64,000 nucleotides of DNA from positions 1-64,000 of the forward strand of contig JBOHYR010000127.1 of NCBI GenBank assembly GCA_050737995.1, written 5' to 3'. The position numbers and the translations under genes are program-made. Shown piece by piece: positions 33,911 through 44,956 of the stretch (its first letter is position 1; each line of letters opens with the position of its first letter). The notes under the pieces were generated by a model, which had not been told where the DNA came from, ran no database searches, and saw nothing but the letters and a program-made list of their open reading frames with translations. Source of the stretch: 66-474 sp050737995. GTDB lineage: Bacteria; Pseudomonadota; Gammaproteobacteria; Xanthomonadales; Rhodanobacteraceae.

Positions 33911-34570
33911 TCAGCGCGTAAGGATGCGTTTGGGCTTGATCGGCAGCTTGCCGCGCCAGTACATGAGAAGCACGAACCCACCGACCGCGCCGCCCAGGTG
34001 CGCGAAGTGCGCGACGCCGGATTCGTAACCGCTGACGCCGAAGAATAACTCCAGCACGACGTAGCCAAGCACGAACACCCACGCCGGCATCGGTACGGGG
34101 AAAAAGATCAGGAACATTTTCATGCGCGGATACATCACCCCGAACGCGATCAACAGGCCGAAGATTGCGCCGGATGCCCCGATCGTCGGATAGAAGCCGT
34201 GGGTGAAGAATTGCGCAACCAGCAAATGCGCGATTGCCGCCGTGACGGCGCAGAAGAAATAATAGAACGTGTAGTGCCTCGCACCCAGCAGATGCTCGAT
34301 GGGGCCACCGAACATCCACAACGCGAACATGTTGAAACCGATGTGCATCCAGCCACCGTGCAGGAACGCATAAGTGATGATCTGCCAGAAGTGGAAACCA
34401 CTCGGGATGACTACTCCCGGCGCGTACTGCACCAGCTCGGCGTGTCCAATCGGCCACAGTGCGCCGTACGCGATCAGCAGCGGCTGCAACGACGGAATCT
34501 GTTCCAGCAGGAAAATCGCCACGTTGGCGATCAACAGGGCGCGGGTAACGGGTGGCAAGTCGTACATCAT
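33911..34570 (-). CDS. Rhomboid-family intramembrane serine protease
   Basis: A 219-residue membrane protein with six or seven TM helices. The catalytic Ser is in TIGASGAIFG and the His in GVAHFAHLGGAVGG; the WR-type loop is replaced by a HGGWMHIGFNMFALWMFG stretch typical of bacterial GlpG relatives. Two adjacent ATGs (34570, 34567) precede YDLPPVTRALL; an upstream TTG would add ten residues. The substrate is unknown. Confidence 0.92.
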   Translation of the reverse strand: MMYDLPPVTRALLIANVAIFLLEQIPSLQPLLIAYGALWPIGHAELVQYAPGVVIPSGFHFWQIITYAFLHGGWMHIGFNMFALWMFGGPIEHLLGARHYTFYYFFCAVTAAIAHLLVAQFFTHGFYPTIGASGAIFGLLIAFGVMYPRMKMFLIFFPVPMPAWVFVLGYVVLELFFGVSGYESGVAHFAHLGGAVGGFVLLMYWRGKLPIKPKRILTR

Positions 34571-34649
34571 CGGGGTTCCGGGCGCGACAAGGGTGGCCAA
34601 GGGTAACGGCTCGCGCGTCCGCCGTCATGCGAGAGGGACTGCAACGCGG

Positions 34650-35078
34650 CTACAACCGTTTGACGAAGACGGCTTGACGCTTGTTTTCCGCGTAACCCTC
34701 ACGCAAGTAAAACCGGTGCGCGCGTTCGCGAATCACGTTCGATCGCACGCGCACGCTTGCGAAACCGTGTCGACGCGACCAGGTCTCGACACCGGCCAGC
34801 AGCGCCTTGCCGACGCCGAGTCCTCGGCTGGTCTCTCCCACGACCAATCCGGCTAGATCGACGAACGGCTCGACGATCAGGAAATGCAGCGGCACCACGT
34901 GTGCGAAACCGCGAACCGCATCATTTTCGCCCAAAGCGACCAGCACCACTCCGTCGTGCCTGCCGATATCGCGCAGTCGTTTTTCAATCGTTGCCGGATC
35001 GGCCGGATAGCCGAGCTGTGCCGACAACACCGCCAAGGGTTGTGCATCGGTGGCCACCGCTTCACGAACGCGGGTCAC
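34650..35078 (-). CDS. GNAT-family N-acetyltransferase
   Basis: A 142-residue GNAT enzyme. The acetyl-CoA loop is GETSRGLGVGKALL (Q/RxxGxG/A pattern), followed by the C-terminal ERAHRFYLREGYAENKRQAVFVKRL. A GTG (MTRVREAVATDAQPL) is the most likely start, as no ATG lies in frame near it. It begins 14 nt after the M20 peptidase stop and is probably cotranscribed. The substrate is not predictable. Confidence 0.83.
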   Translation of the reverse strand: MTRVREAVATDAQPLAVLSAQLGYPADPATIEKRLRDIGRHDGVVLVALGENDAVRGFAHVVPLHFLIVEPFVDLAGLVVGETSRGLGVGKALLAGVETWSRRHGFASVRVRSNVIRERAHRFYLREGYAENKRQAVFVKRL

Positions 35079-35092
35079 GATACGGCGATCTG

Positions 35093-36538
35093 TCAGGTCA
35101 AGCCGGACGCGCTGGCCTTGGCATGCGCCGCGACCACACTCGCGACCACCTGCGACACCTTCTTGCCGGTCGGAATGTGCAGGAACTCGTTGGGACCATG
35201 CGCGTTGGAATGAGGACCGAGCACGCCCGTGATGAGGAACTGGGCCCCTGGGAATTTTTCGCCAAGCATGCCCATGAACGGGATCGAACCGCCCTCGCCC
35301 ATGTACGCAGGAGGCGCGCCAAATGTGGCCTCCGAAGCCTCGGTCACGGCACTGCTGAGCCAATCCGACAGACGTGGCGCATTCCAGCCGCTGCCGTCCT
35401 TTTCCAGCTTGAACGCAACCTTCGCGCCATAGGGCGGATCCGCTTCCAGCAGGCGCTTGACGAATTCGCTGGCCTTGGTTCCGCTCAAAGTCGGTGGCAC
35501 GCGCAAACTCAATTTCAACGCGGTGCCAGGACGCAACACGTTGCCCGCGCTGTCGAGCGACGGCAGGCCATCGGCGCCGGTGACCGCAAGTTGCGGACGC
35601 CATGTGCGATTCAAGATCAGCTCGACTTTGTCATCACTGACCGCGTGCATGCCCTTGATCCACGGGAATTTGCTGAATACTTCATCGTCCAGGATTTCGG
35701 CGCAGCGCCTGGCCTGCTCGACGCGTTCCGCGGGTATCTCGGCGTAGAGCTCCTTCGGAACGATCTCGCCAGTATCCGGGTTCTCCAGTCGCGACAGCAA
35801 CTGTCGCACGAGGCGGAAGCTGTCCGGCACTACACCCGAGGCGTCGCCGGAGTGCACACCCTCGGTCAGCACCTCGACACTCAGTTCGCCGCCCGTCATG
35901 CCTCGCAACGACGTGGTCAACCACAACTGGTCGTAATTGGCACAACCGGAATCGAGACACACCACCAGCGACGGCTGGCCGATCCTCGGCGCCAGGTGAT
36001 CCACGTAATACGGCAGGTCGTAGCTGCCCGACTCTTCGCACGCCTCGATCATTACCACGCAGCGCGCGTGCGGCGCACCCTGGTCGTGCAGCGCCAGCAA
36101 CGCGGACAGCGATCCGAAGATCGCGTAGCCGTCGTCGGCGCCACCGCGACCGTACAGGCGATCGTCCTTCAGTACCGGCGTCCACGGCCCCAGCCCCTCG
36201 CTCCAGCCGGTCATCTCGGGTTGCTTGTCGAGATGCCCGTACAGCAATACGCAATCGTCCGTGCGCGCTTCGCTGCCCGAAGCCGGCACCTCGATGAAGA
36301 TCAGCGGGGTTCGGCCTTCCAGGCGCACGACTTCCAGAGCCGAACCGGGCATGGCCGCGAGCTTCGCACGCGCCCATTTCTCCATCAGCGCGACCGCGGC
36401 TTCCATGTAACCGTGCGCCACCCAATCCTTGTCGAACATCGGCGACTTGTTGGGGATCTTGATGTACTCGGTGAGCTGCGGAACCACTTCGTCATCCCAC
36501 AACTTGCCGATGAGCGATCGGGCCTTGCCGGCATCCAT
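35093..36538 (-). CDS. M20-family metallopeptidase (dipeptidase type)
   Basis: A 481-residue zinc peptidase of the CNDP/DapE-like M20 group. Metal ligands and the catalytic residues are visible in LLYGHLDKQPE (HxD), LYGRGGADDGYAIF, MIEACEESGSYDL (EE) and near the end GPHSNAHGPNEFLHI. The dimerisation (lid) domain lies between about residues 210 and 380. No signal peptide is seen, so it is cytoplasmic and likely hydrolyses dipeptides or related amides. Confidence 0.93.
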   Translation of the reverse strand: MDAGKARSLIGKLWDDEVVPQLTEYIKIPNKSPMFDKDWVAHGYMEAAVALMEKWARAKLAAMPGSALEVVRLEGRTPLIFIEVPASGSEARTDDCVLLYGHLDKQPEMTGWSEGLGPWTPVLKDDRLYGRGGADDGYAIFGSLSALLALHDQGAPHARCVVMIEACEESGSYDLPYYVDHLAPRIGQPSLVVCLDSGCANYDQLWLTTSLRGMTGGELSVEVLTEGVHSGDASGVVPDSFRLVRQLLSRLENPDTGEIVPKELYAEIPAERVEQARRCAEILDDEVFSKFPWIKGMHAVSDDKVELILNRTWRPQLAVTGADGLPSLDSAGNVLRPGTALKLSLRVPPTLSGTKASEFVKRLLEADPPYGAKVAFKLEKDGSGWNAPRLSDWLSSAVTEASEATFGAPPAYMGEGGSIPFMGMLGEKFPGAQFLITGVLGPHSNAHGPNEFLHIPTGKKVSQVVASVVAAHAKASASGLT

Positions 36539-36725
36539 CTGGCGTACTCCTCAAACACGGTCAATCGCGCAGTCTAACAGCGACCGGGTAAGACAATTCC
36601 GACACCACACGGGCCTGCCGCCCGACAAGACCGTGCAACGCACGCCGGCTGTGCCAGCGAGTATCGCGCGGCAAGCTGTTTCCACGCCCGCATACGGCGG
36701 CGCGACTCACCAGAGGGTACCAATC

Positions 36726-37049
36726 ATGTTCAAGAAAACGCTTGCCGCACTCGCACTCTGCTTCGCCTTCGCCCTGCCCGCATTCGCCGCGACTCCGGTC
36801 AATATCAACAAGGCCGATGCGCAAACCATCGCCAACTCGCTGGACGGTATCGGCTTGGCCAAGGCTGAGGCCATCGTGGCTTACCGCAGCGCGCAGGGAC
36901 CTTTCAAGAGCGTCGACGACGTCGGCAACGTCAAGGGCGTCGGAGAGAAGACCCTGACGCGCAACCGCGAGGCGATCCTCCTCACTGGCAGCACTAAAGC
37001 GGCCAGTGCTCCTGAGTCAAAGCCCGCGCACCAACCGCGCAAGCACTGA
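36726..37049 (+). CDS. ComEA-like helix-hairpin-helix DNA-binding protein
   Basis: A 107-residue secreted protein: a signal peptide (KKTLAALALCFAFALPAFAA), then VNINKADAQTIANSLDGIGLAKAEAIVAYR and GPFKSVDDVGNVKGVGEKTL, the paired HhH motifs of ComEA. In competent bacteria the periplasmic ComEA pulls DNA through the outer membrane. No other competence gene is adjacent. The C-terminal tail is charged and low in complexity. Confidence 0.9.
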   Translation: MFKKTLAALALCFAFALPAFAATPVNINKADAQTIANSLDGIGLAKAEAIVAYRSAQGPFKSVDDVGNVKGVGEKTLTRNREAILLTGSTKAASAPESKPAHQPRKH

Positions 37050-37248
37050 TTGACTTTGCCACCGTGCCGGCCGGGCGCCGCAAGCGTCCGGACGGCATGA
37101 GCACCTGCGACGCCGCGCAGCAAACCGCCTCAACCATCTGATTCGACAACGCAAACCTGACCTCACACCATTCCCAACGCTCGAGACGAGGCGCGGGGAC
37201 ATCTCGGTAAACCGCTACACTTGCGCGCCCCATTGTGCAATTTCCGCT

Positions 37249-37710
37249 TTGATCCTGCCACGCTACCGCATCGCTCCTTCCTCCATTCCCGGCGCCGGCA
37301 AGGGCGTGTTCCTGGTAGAGCCGCTTCCGCGCGGACGCATCGCTGTCGCTCCGGACCGGATAGACCAGACATGGTCGTTCGCCGAGATCGTGTCCGACCC
37401 GGAACGTGCTGCCCTCCTGCACACGTCTGTACGCTGGTTCGAGGACCGCTACACACTTTCCCCGGACTGGCCGGACGAGTGTTATGTGAACCATAGCTTC
37501 GATGCGACCGGGCTGTGGTTGCTGGGATTCATCTTCGCCGCCCACGATCTCGATGCAGGTGCGGAATTGACGGTGGATTATCGACACCTTCTCTCTCCCG
37601 GGCAGCAAGAAGAATTCCGCGACGCCCGAACAGGCAAACAGATTGTCGGCTATAGCTGGAATGACAGCTTGCGCGTCGGCATCGACGCATTACGCCAGCT
37701 GCTTGACTGA
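37249..37710 (+). CDS. SET-domain protein
   Basis: A 153-residue SET-domain protein. The N-terminal IPGAGKGVFLVEPLPRGR (GxG), the ECYVNHSFDATG (NHS pseudoknot) and the ELTVDYRHL (Dx[YF]) motifs match the SET lysine methyltransferase fold. Bacterial members methylate unknown proteins. The start is a TTG directly before ILPRYRIAP, since no ATG fits; this is uncertain. hutD-like follows after 25 nt. Confidence 0.8.
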   Translation: MILPRYRIAPSSIPGAGKGVFLVEPLPRGRIAVAPDRIDQTWSFAEIVSDPERAALLHTSVRWFEDRYTLSPDWPDECYVNHSFDATGLWLLGFIFAAHDLDAGAELTVDYRHLLSPGQQEEFRDARTGKQIVGYSWNDSLRVGIDALRQLLD

Positions 37711-37735
37711 GAGGCTGCAATCGCGCGTCGCTACC

Positions 37736-38317
37736 ATGACAGCCATGCCTGCCCTGCGCATCATTCCCCGTACCGAGCAACGCGACGAACCCTGGGCAAA
37801 CGGCACCGGCAGCACCACGGTGATACTGCGCGAACCCGACTGCGCCGATTGGATAGTTCGGGTCAGCGTCGCAAATGTGGATGACGATGGCCCGTTTTCA
37901 GAGCTCGCCGCCACCCGGCGCGTACTGGTGCCACTGGATGCCCCCATGGTGCTGCGCTTCCCCGACGGCGAGGAACGGCGCGCGGCGCGCTTCGGCGTGC
38001 TGCATTTCAGCGGATCTCCCGCGCCCATCGGCCTGCTGCCGGAAGGCGCTACCCGTGATTTCAACCTGATGTTGCGAGGCGTTACTCGTGGAGAAGTGCT
38101 TCCACGCACGCTGGTCGACTCGATGCTGCTGCCCGCCGAACTGGATGCCCGATGGTTGGTCTATATGGTCGCTGGTCATGCAGGGCTGCACACAGGTATG
38201 ACGCCGGGTATCGTGTTGGACCCGCAGGACGCCGTACTGGTCACGCCGGACGGCACGGCAACCCGAACCATTCTCACGGGGGCGGGCGAAATCGTGCTCG
38301 TCAAGTTGTACGCTTGA
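37736..38317 (+). CDS. HutD/Ves-family protein
   Basis: A 193-residue double-cupin protein of the HutD/Ves family (RTEQRDEPWANGTGSTTVIL; WIVRVSVANVDDDGPFSELAATRRVLVPLDAPMVLRF; ATRDFNLMLRG). The family is loosely tied to histidine use and cold stress, but its activity is unknown. Other hut genes are not adjacent; an N-formylglutamate deformylase lies 20 kb away. ATGs at 37736 and 37745 are both possible starts. Confidence 0.85.
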   Translation: MTAMPALRIIPRTEQRDEPWANGTGSTTVILREPDCADWIVRVSVANVDDDGPFSELAATRRVLVPLDAPMVLRFPDGEERRAARFGVLHFSGSPAPIGLLPEGATRDFNLMLRGVTRGEVLPRTLVDSMLLPAELDARWLVYMVAGHAGLHTGMTPGIVLDPQDAVLVTPDGTATRTILTGAGEIVLVKLYA

Positions 38318-38348
38318 CGCCATTCCCACTCCATCCGGCGGCCTCGAC

Positions 38349-39023
38349 ATGCGGATATTGATAGTCGAAGACGATGCAGCCATTGCGGACGCGGTCTGCG
38401 CTTCACTGGAACGCGCCGGTCATGCCGTCGATCGCCTGGCCAACGGGAAATCCGCAACCGCGGCGCTCCAGGAGCACGCGTTCGCCCTTGTCGTGCTCGA
38501 TCTTGGCCTGCCGGGTGAAGACGGTACTGAAGTGTTGCGTCGAATGCGATCTGCCCACAATCGCATTCCCGTTCTCATCATTACCGCACGCGAGGAAGTG
38601 GATCTGCGCGTCCATACCCTGGATTTGGGCGCGGACGATTACCTGGTGAAACCCTTCAGTCTCGCCGAATTCGACGCACGCGTACGCGCGTTGCTGCGGC
38701 GCCAGAGCAATGGCGGCGTACCCACCCTGCAATTGGGCAAACTGTCCATCGATCTGGCTGGTCGCCGCGTGCTGCTGGGCGACCAGCCACTGGACCTGAC
38801 CGCGCGCGAATTTGCGCTACTCGAGGTACTGGCGTCGCGCCATGACCGAGTCACTCCGCGCGAACACGTCATCGAGGCATTGTGCACCTGGAATGATGCG
38901 CTCACCGACAACGGCCTCGATATCGCCGTTTATCGCCTGCGGCGCAAACTGGCCGACAGCGGCGTGAACCTGCGCACCGTTCGTGGACTCGGCTATCTGC
39001 TCGAGGCCGACGATGATCCGTAA
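38349..39023 (+). CDS. OmpR-family response regulator
   Basis: A 224-residue response regulator: a receiver domain with VEDD acidic pocket, phospho-acceptor D51 in VLDLGLPGEDG and K in DYLVKPF, and a C-terminal winged-helix DNA-binding domain (LDLTAREFALLEVLASRHDRVTPREHVIEAL...GLDIAVYRLRRKL). It resembles QseB/PmrA/TctD. Its 3' end overlaps the histidine kinase gene by 11 nt. Confidence 0.94.
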   Translation: MRILIVEDDAAIADAVCASLERAGHAVDRLANGKSATAALQEHAFALVVLDLGLPGEDGTEVLRRMRSAHNRIPVLIITAREEVDLRVHTLDLGADDYLVKPFSLAEFDARVRALLRRQSNGGVPTLQLGKLSIDLAGRRVLLGDQPLDLTAREFALLEVLASRHDRVTPREHVIEALCTWNDALTDNGLDIAVYRLRRKLADSGVNLRTVRGLGYLLEADDDP

Positions 39024-40401
39024 CCCGAGCCTGCGTCGCCGCCTGTTGCTGTTCGTGTCGGTGCCGCTGCTGGCGGTGCTGATCGGAGGCGGCGTCATCA
39101 ACTACGTGATCGGCCTGCATTACGCCAACAAGGTGTACGACCGCTGGCTGCTGAACAGCGCGAACGCAATGGGCGACATGGTCAACAGCGATGCCGGTCG
39201 CAACGAACTCAGCGAGCAGGCTCGCATCCTGTTGCGGTTCTCGGTGAACGACCGCAACATCTTCGCCGTGCGCAGCCTGCGCTATGGCGTACTGGCGGGC
39301 GACCAGGATCTGCCCCAGCCCAACCCGAAAGCATCGAACAGCCAGCCGATCTTCACGAACTTCACCGACCAAGGCCGGGCGATGCGCATGGCCTCGGTGT
39401 TCCTCGGCAACAAGGCCGACCCCGGCGATGTGCTGGTGATCTCCACTGCCGAATCCGTGCGCAGCCGCAAAGCGCTCGCGCGCGAACTCCTGCTGTCCAC
39501 TGCACCGATCGAATTGCTGCTGATCTGCGCCGCCATGGTATTGGTGTGGCTTGGCATCAACCGTGGGCTGCGCGTGCTCGATCCACTCGCCCAGGAAATC
39601 CGGATGCGCGATGTCGGAGATCTCTCACCGCTGCGCACCATCGACGCACCCCTTGAAGTCCAGCCGCTTGTAGCCACGATCGATGCACTCCTCAGCCGCC
39701 TCGACCGAATGCTGCGCCAGCAGCAACGCTTCATTGCCGATGCCGCCCACCAGTTGCGTACCCCACTCGCGGGACTGCGCCTGCAAGCAGAACGTGCACT
39801 TGCCGATTCGCGCCCGGAAAGCGTTCGCGAGGCGTTGATCCACGTCGAACGATTGTCTGCTGGCACGGCACGGGCGGCCGGCCAGTTGCTGGCGCTCGCG
39901 CGTGCCCAGGCACCCGACGAATCGCTGGGGGTAGCGGTGCCGCTCGACCTCGCGGCGGTGGTCCGCGATGAGGTGGCCGCGCGTGTGCCCGATTCCATCG
40001 CCCGCGGGATCGACCTCGGCTACCAAGGCCCAGAGCACGGCGTCACCCTCATCGGCGACTCGGTTTTGCTGCGCGAAATGCTCGGCAACCTCATCGACAA
40101 CGCGGCACGTTACGGCAACCGCGGCGACGCCGTTATCACGGTCGGAGTGCAGGTCGACGATGATCGCGGCTGCGTTCTGAGCGTGCAGGACAACGGCCCG
40201 GGCGTGGCACTGGAACTGGTACCACGCTTGGGGGAACGTTTCTTCCGCGTGGTCGGCAATGGCCACGAAGGTACCGGTCTCGGACTTGCGATCGTGCGCG
40301 AAATTGCAGAGCGTCACGGTGCCGACCTGACGTTCGTCAACCACACCGATCCTCACGGACTGCGTGTGGAAATCCGGTTCCCGCCAACCGCGACAAGCTG
40401 A
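39013..40401 (+). CDS. Sensor histidine kinase (TctE/QseC-like)
   Basis: A 462-residue membrane kinase: TM1 near residues 10-32, a periplasmic sensor of about 130 residues of the 2CSK_N type, TM2 near 163-182, a HAMP-like segment, the H box FIADAAHQLRTPLAG with H246, and the ATPase domain (EMLGNLIDNAARYGN, SVQDNGPGVA, GTGLGLAIVREIAERHGA). It partners the upstream response regulator. The signal is unknown; TctE relatives sense carboxylates. Confidence 0.94.
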   Translation: MIRNPSLRRRLLLFVSVPLLAVLIGGGVINYVIGLHYANKVYDRWLLNSANAMGDMVNSDAGRNELSEQARILLRFSVNDRNIFAVRSLRYGVLAGDQDLPQPNPKASNSQPIFTNFTDQGRAMRMASVFLGNKADPGDVLVISTAESVRSRKALARELLLSTAPIELLLICAAMVLVWLGINRGLRVLDPLAQEIRMRDVGDLSPLRTIDAPLEVQPLVATIDALLSRLDRMLRQQQRFIADAAHQLRTPLAGLRLQAERALADSRPESVREALIHVERLSAGTARAAGQLLALARAQAPDESLGVAVPLDLAAVVRDEVAARVPDSIARGIDLGYQGPEHGVTLIGDSVLLREMLGNLIDNAARYGNRGDAVITVGVQVDDDRGCVLSVQDNGPGVALELVPRLGERFFRVVGNGHEGTGLGLAIVREIAERHGADLTFVNHTDPHGLRVEIRFPPTATS

Positions 40402-40543
40402 TTCCGCGCTCGAAGCGGCTATTGGCGAAGTCAGGCCACGGAGCTCTTTGCCATGGACGGTCGCTTTGAAGGCCGTTCAGATGTGCAATGACCGAGGATC
40501 GACAAACGCGGACTTCGATGCGAAGACGCAGCAATCAGGGCGA

Positions 40544-40867
40544 TCAATTTCTATCGTCGCACGTATAGATCACACCATCTTCCACTCTTACCGGAAAACT
40601 CGCGATTGGTTCGGTTGCGGGCGCCTGTTTGACCGCGCCCGTGCGCACGTCGAATCGCGCGCCGTGGCGTGGGCACTCGACCTCGAAACCACAAATCTCG
40701 CCACCCGCCAGCTCACCACCGTCGTGGGTGCACGTGTCCTCGATCGCATACAGGTTGCCCTCGAGGTTGTACACCGCGATGGCGGTCTCGTCGTCCCAGA
40801 CCACCTTAAACTCTCCAGGCAGCAATTCGACTTCCTCGCAGACTTTCACCCAGTTCTCGTCCATCAA
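40544..40867 (-). CDS. Rieske-type 2Fe-2S ferredoxin at the end of the suf operon
   Basis: A 107-residue Rieske protein with C-T-H...C-P-R-H ligands (DTCTHDGGELAGGEICG and VECPRHGARFD). It is of the small 'non-heme iron oxygenase ferredoxin' type with no attached oxygenase. It starts 10 nt after the GNAT stop and closes the suf gene string. It is plausibly a client or electron donor for cluster assembly; no oxygenase lies nearby. Confidence 0.9.
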   Translation of the reverse strand: MMDENWVKVCEEVELLPGEFKVVWDDETAIAVYNLEGNLYAIEDTCTHDGGELAGGEICGFEVECPRHGARFDVRTGAVKQAPATEPIASFPVRVEDGVIYTCDDRN

Positions 40868-40877
40868 AGGGTCCTGT

Positions 40878-41485
40878 TCAACGGTGTTTCCGCGAAAACC
40901 CGGAATCCAGCGTGTTTGTCATGTTGTTCGCGCGCAATGGTTTTGGATAAAGCTCCTTGACGAGCCACTCAAAGCGCAAATCATCGCGCTTCGGAATGCC
41001 GAACCGCGCATCGCCATACGGAAACGGCCGATACTCGCCGGTGCGGCGATAGCCACGCCGTTCGTACCATGCGATGAGTTCCGTGCGCACGTCGATGACC
41101 GCCATACGCATCGTGTGGCAGTGCCATTCTTCGCGCGCGACGCGTTCGGCCTCCACGAGCAGTGCACGGCCGGTGCCATTGCCCTGTGCCTCTGGGCGCA
41201 CCGAAAACATCCCGAAATAACCGACCGGCGAGTCATTGATTTCCTGCCTCTCGATGAAGCAGCAAGCCAGGATCTGTCCGTCGCGCTCAGCCAGCAGCAG
41301 TCTCCCGTGCGAGCGCATCGCCAATTCAGCGACTTCATGCGGGTCGGTACGCTGGCCACTCAGTAGATCCGCTTCAGTGGTCCACCCGACACGGCTGGCA
41401 TCGCCACGATAAGCCGATTCGGTCAGCGCGACGATCGCCTCGACATCCGCGGCTGCCGCCGCTCGAAAGCACAGCACGCCTGCCG

Positions 41486-41489
<4 letters not shown>
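40878..41489 (-). CDS. GNAT-family acetyltransferase in the suf operon
   Basis: A 203-residue GNAT protein: AAAADVEAIVALTESAYRGDASRVGWTTEADLLSGQRTD, the acetyl-CoA loop SVRPEAQGNGTGRALLVEAE, and a C-terminal YERRGYRRTGEYRPFPYGD. It overlaps sufS by 4 nt and precedes the Rieske gene, so it is firmly in the suf operon. The substrate is unknown. Confidence 0.85.
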
Positions 41490-42738
<1,249 letters not shown>

Positions 42739-42742
<4 letters not shown>

Positions 42743-44061
42743 GCCGCAACCTCAGGCAATTGTCCGATCAGCAACGCTTCGCACTGCTCGCGCAACGGTG
42801 CAGGCTGGATGCCTTCCAGCGTCACCGCGCAAAACGCGTGCACCAGCATCCGCCGCGCGACATCCAGCGAAATGCCACGCGAGCGCAGGTAGAACAACAC
42901 GTTTTCGTCGAGCTGGCCGACCGTCGCACCATGGTTGGCCTTGACCTCGTCGGCGTAAATCTCCAGTGCCGGCCGGGTATCGATCTCGGCGGCCTGAGAG
43001 AGCAGCAGGTTCTTGTTGTAGAAGCTGCCATCGGCGCCATCGGCCCCCGGCAATACCAGGATCCGCCCATGTACGACGCCACTCGCACGGTCGTCCGCGA
43101 CGCCACGCCACAATGCATTGCTCGCGGTGTCGCGCCCGCGATGGGTGACCAGCACTTCGGTGTCGGAATGCTGGCAACCATGCAGCACGAACGCACCGCG
43201 GCTGTCGAAGCGCGAGCGCGCACCCGCGAGGTCGACCCGGAGCTCGTGGCGTGCGAGCTTGCCGCCCAACTCCAGCGCATGAAAATCGACTACTGCATCG
43301 TCGTGCAATTGGATGTCACTGCGACGCAACAGGGTCGCACCGGCACCCGCGCACTGGACGCTGACCCAGTCGAGGTGTGCCTGCTCACGCAAGTTGATCT
43401 CGCGCACCAGGTTTGCCAAATGGCCGCTCGTCGCGTCGCTGGCATGGTGTTCGACGACTTGGAGACTCGAGCCCTCGCCGAGTTCAATCAGGCTGCGCAG
43501 ATGCCATGCCGTGGCGCTTTCCGCCGAGACCCCGACATGCACCAGGTGCAGCGGTTCGGTGACCCGCACGCCAGCGGCGACACGCACGATCACGCCATCC
43601 GCGGCGAGCGCACGGTTCAACAGGGTAAAACCGTCGTCCTCATCGTCTTTGCGCGCGCCCAACAGAAAGCGCAGCGGTTCAGGTTGTTGGCGCAGCGCCG
43701 ATGACAGGGGTTGCAACGTGACACCTTCCGGTAACGCCTTCAGTCGCGAAAGATCGGCACGAAACGTGCCATTGACGAATACCACGCATGAATGGTCCCG
43801 CGCTGTCAGCGGCAACAACGCTTCCGGCACCGGACGGGTCGCCGCCTCGCCGTCGCGGGCCGCGTACTGGCGCTGCGCCAGCGCGCGCAGCGTCGTGTAC
43901 TTCCACAGTTCGTTGCGGGTTGTCGGCAGGCCGCGTTCCACGAAAGTCTGCAATGCCTCGCGCCGCGCGGTATCCAGCCACGCAAGCCCGCTGCCCGGCA
44001 CCCGAATGGCCGCAGCGGCCTGCATCGATTCGGCAAAGGGTGTCGTCATGGCGACGCTCAC
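42739..44061 (-). CDS. sufD: Fe-S cluster assembly protein SufD
   Basis: A 440-residue SufB/SufD family scaffold subunit. The N-terminal FVERGLPTTRNELWKYTTLRAL and the C-terminal beta-helix region ending GATVGQLDENVLFYLRSRGISLDVARRMLVHAF are diagnostic. It forms the SufBC2D complex with SufB and SufC. It overlaps sufC and sufS by 4 nt each. Confidence 0.96.
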
Positions 44062-44822
44062 GCCTGCGCCTCCAACGGCGCGCGGTCGCGCACCCAGGCA
44101 TAACCGTGCGATTCGAGCTCCTGCGCAAGTTGCGCATCACCGCTCTCGACGATGCGGCCACCATCGAGCACGTGCACGAAATCCGGCACGACGTAGTCCA
44201 GCAAACGTTGATAGTGTGTAATCACGAGAAATGCCCGCTCCGGCGAACGCAGCGCATTCACGCCGGCGGCCACCTGCTTCAGCGCATCGATGTCTAGGCC
44301 GGAGTCGGTCTCGTCCATGATTGCGATACGCGGCTCTAGCAATGCCATCTGGAACACTTCGTTGCGCTTCTTCTCGCCACCGCTGAAACCTTCGTTGACC
44401 GCGCGGTTCAACAGTTCAGGCGTCATGCTCATTTCCTTGACCTTGCCGCGCACCAATTTCAGGAACTGCATCGAATCGAGCTCATCCTCGCCGCGCGACT
44501 TGCGCTGCGCGTTCAAGGCCGCGCGCAGGAAATAGGTGTTGTTGACGCCGGGGATTTCGACCGGGTACTGGAACGCGAGGAACATACCAGCGGCGGCGCG
44601 GACCTCTGGATCCATTTCCAGCAGGTTCGCGCCATCGAAGGTCACGGACCCTTCGGTGACTTCGTAACCGGGCCGACCGGCCAGCACATTGCCGAGCGTG
44701 GACTTGCCCGCGCCGTTCGGACCCATGAGCGCGTGCACTTCGCCGGCATTCACTTCCAGCGACAGGCCTTTCAGGATTTCCTTGCCGGCGACGCGGGCAT
44801 GGAGATTTTTTATTTTCAGCAT
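44058..44822 (-). CDS. sufC: Fe-S assembly ATPase SufC
   Basis: A 254-residue ABC-type ATPase. Walker A is GPNGAGKST (34-42), the ABC signature is in GFSGGEKKRNEVFQ, and Walker B/D-loop is AIMDETDSGLDID. The ATG giving MLKIKNLH is chosen because AGGA lies 6 nt upstream; another in-frame ATG is two codons earlier. The frame stays open far upstream through the sufB region, but that part is not coding in this frame. Confidence 0.96.
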   Translation of the reverse strand: MLKIKNLHARVAGKEILKGLSLEVNAGEVHALMGPNGAGKSTLGNVLAGRPGYEVTEGSVTFDGANLLEMDPEVRAAAGMFLAFQYPVEIPGVNNTYFLRAALNAQRKSRGEDELDSMQFLKLVRGKVKEMSMTPELLNRAVNEGFSGGEKKRNEVFQMALLEPRIAIMDETDSGLDIDALKQVAAGVNALRSPERAFLVITHYQRLLDYVVPDFVHVLDGGRIVESGDAQLAQELESHGYAWVRDRAPLEAQA

Positions 44823-44860
44823 GTTCATTCCTGACGTTGAGCTCCTCACCCATAGGGAAA

Positions 44861-44951
44861 GGAATTGGGATGAGGGTCCGCCAAACCGGCGATGTGTCGC
44901 CACGACAGTACCCTCTCCGCCCTTCGGGCTCCTTCTCCCGAAGGGAGAAGG
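44861..44951. repeat. REP-like element between sufC and sufB
   Basis: The 134-bp gap contains GGATGAGGGTCCG (near 44868), ACCCTCTCCGCCCTTCGGG and a perfect hairpin CCTTCTCCC (44931-44939) / GGGAGAAGG (44943-44951) with loop GAA. It shares the GATGAGGGT...ACCCTC and CTCCC/GGGAG modules with the copy between ahpC and ahpD. Confidence 0.75.
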
Positions 44952-44956
44952 GAAAA

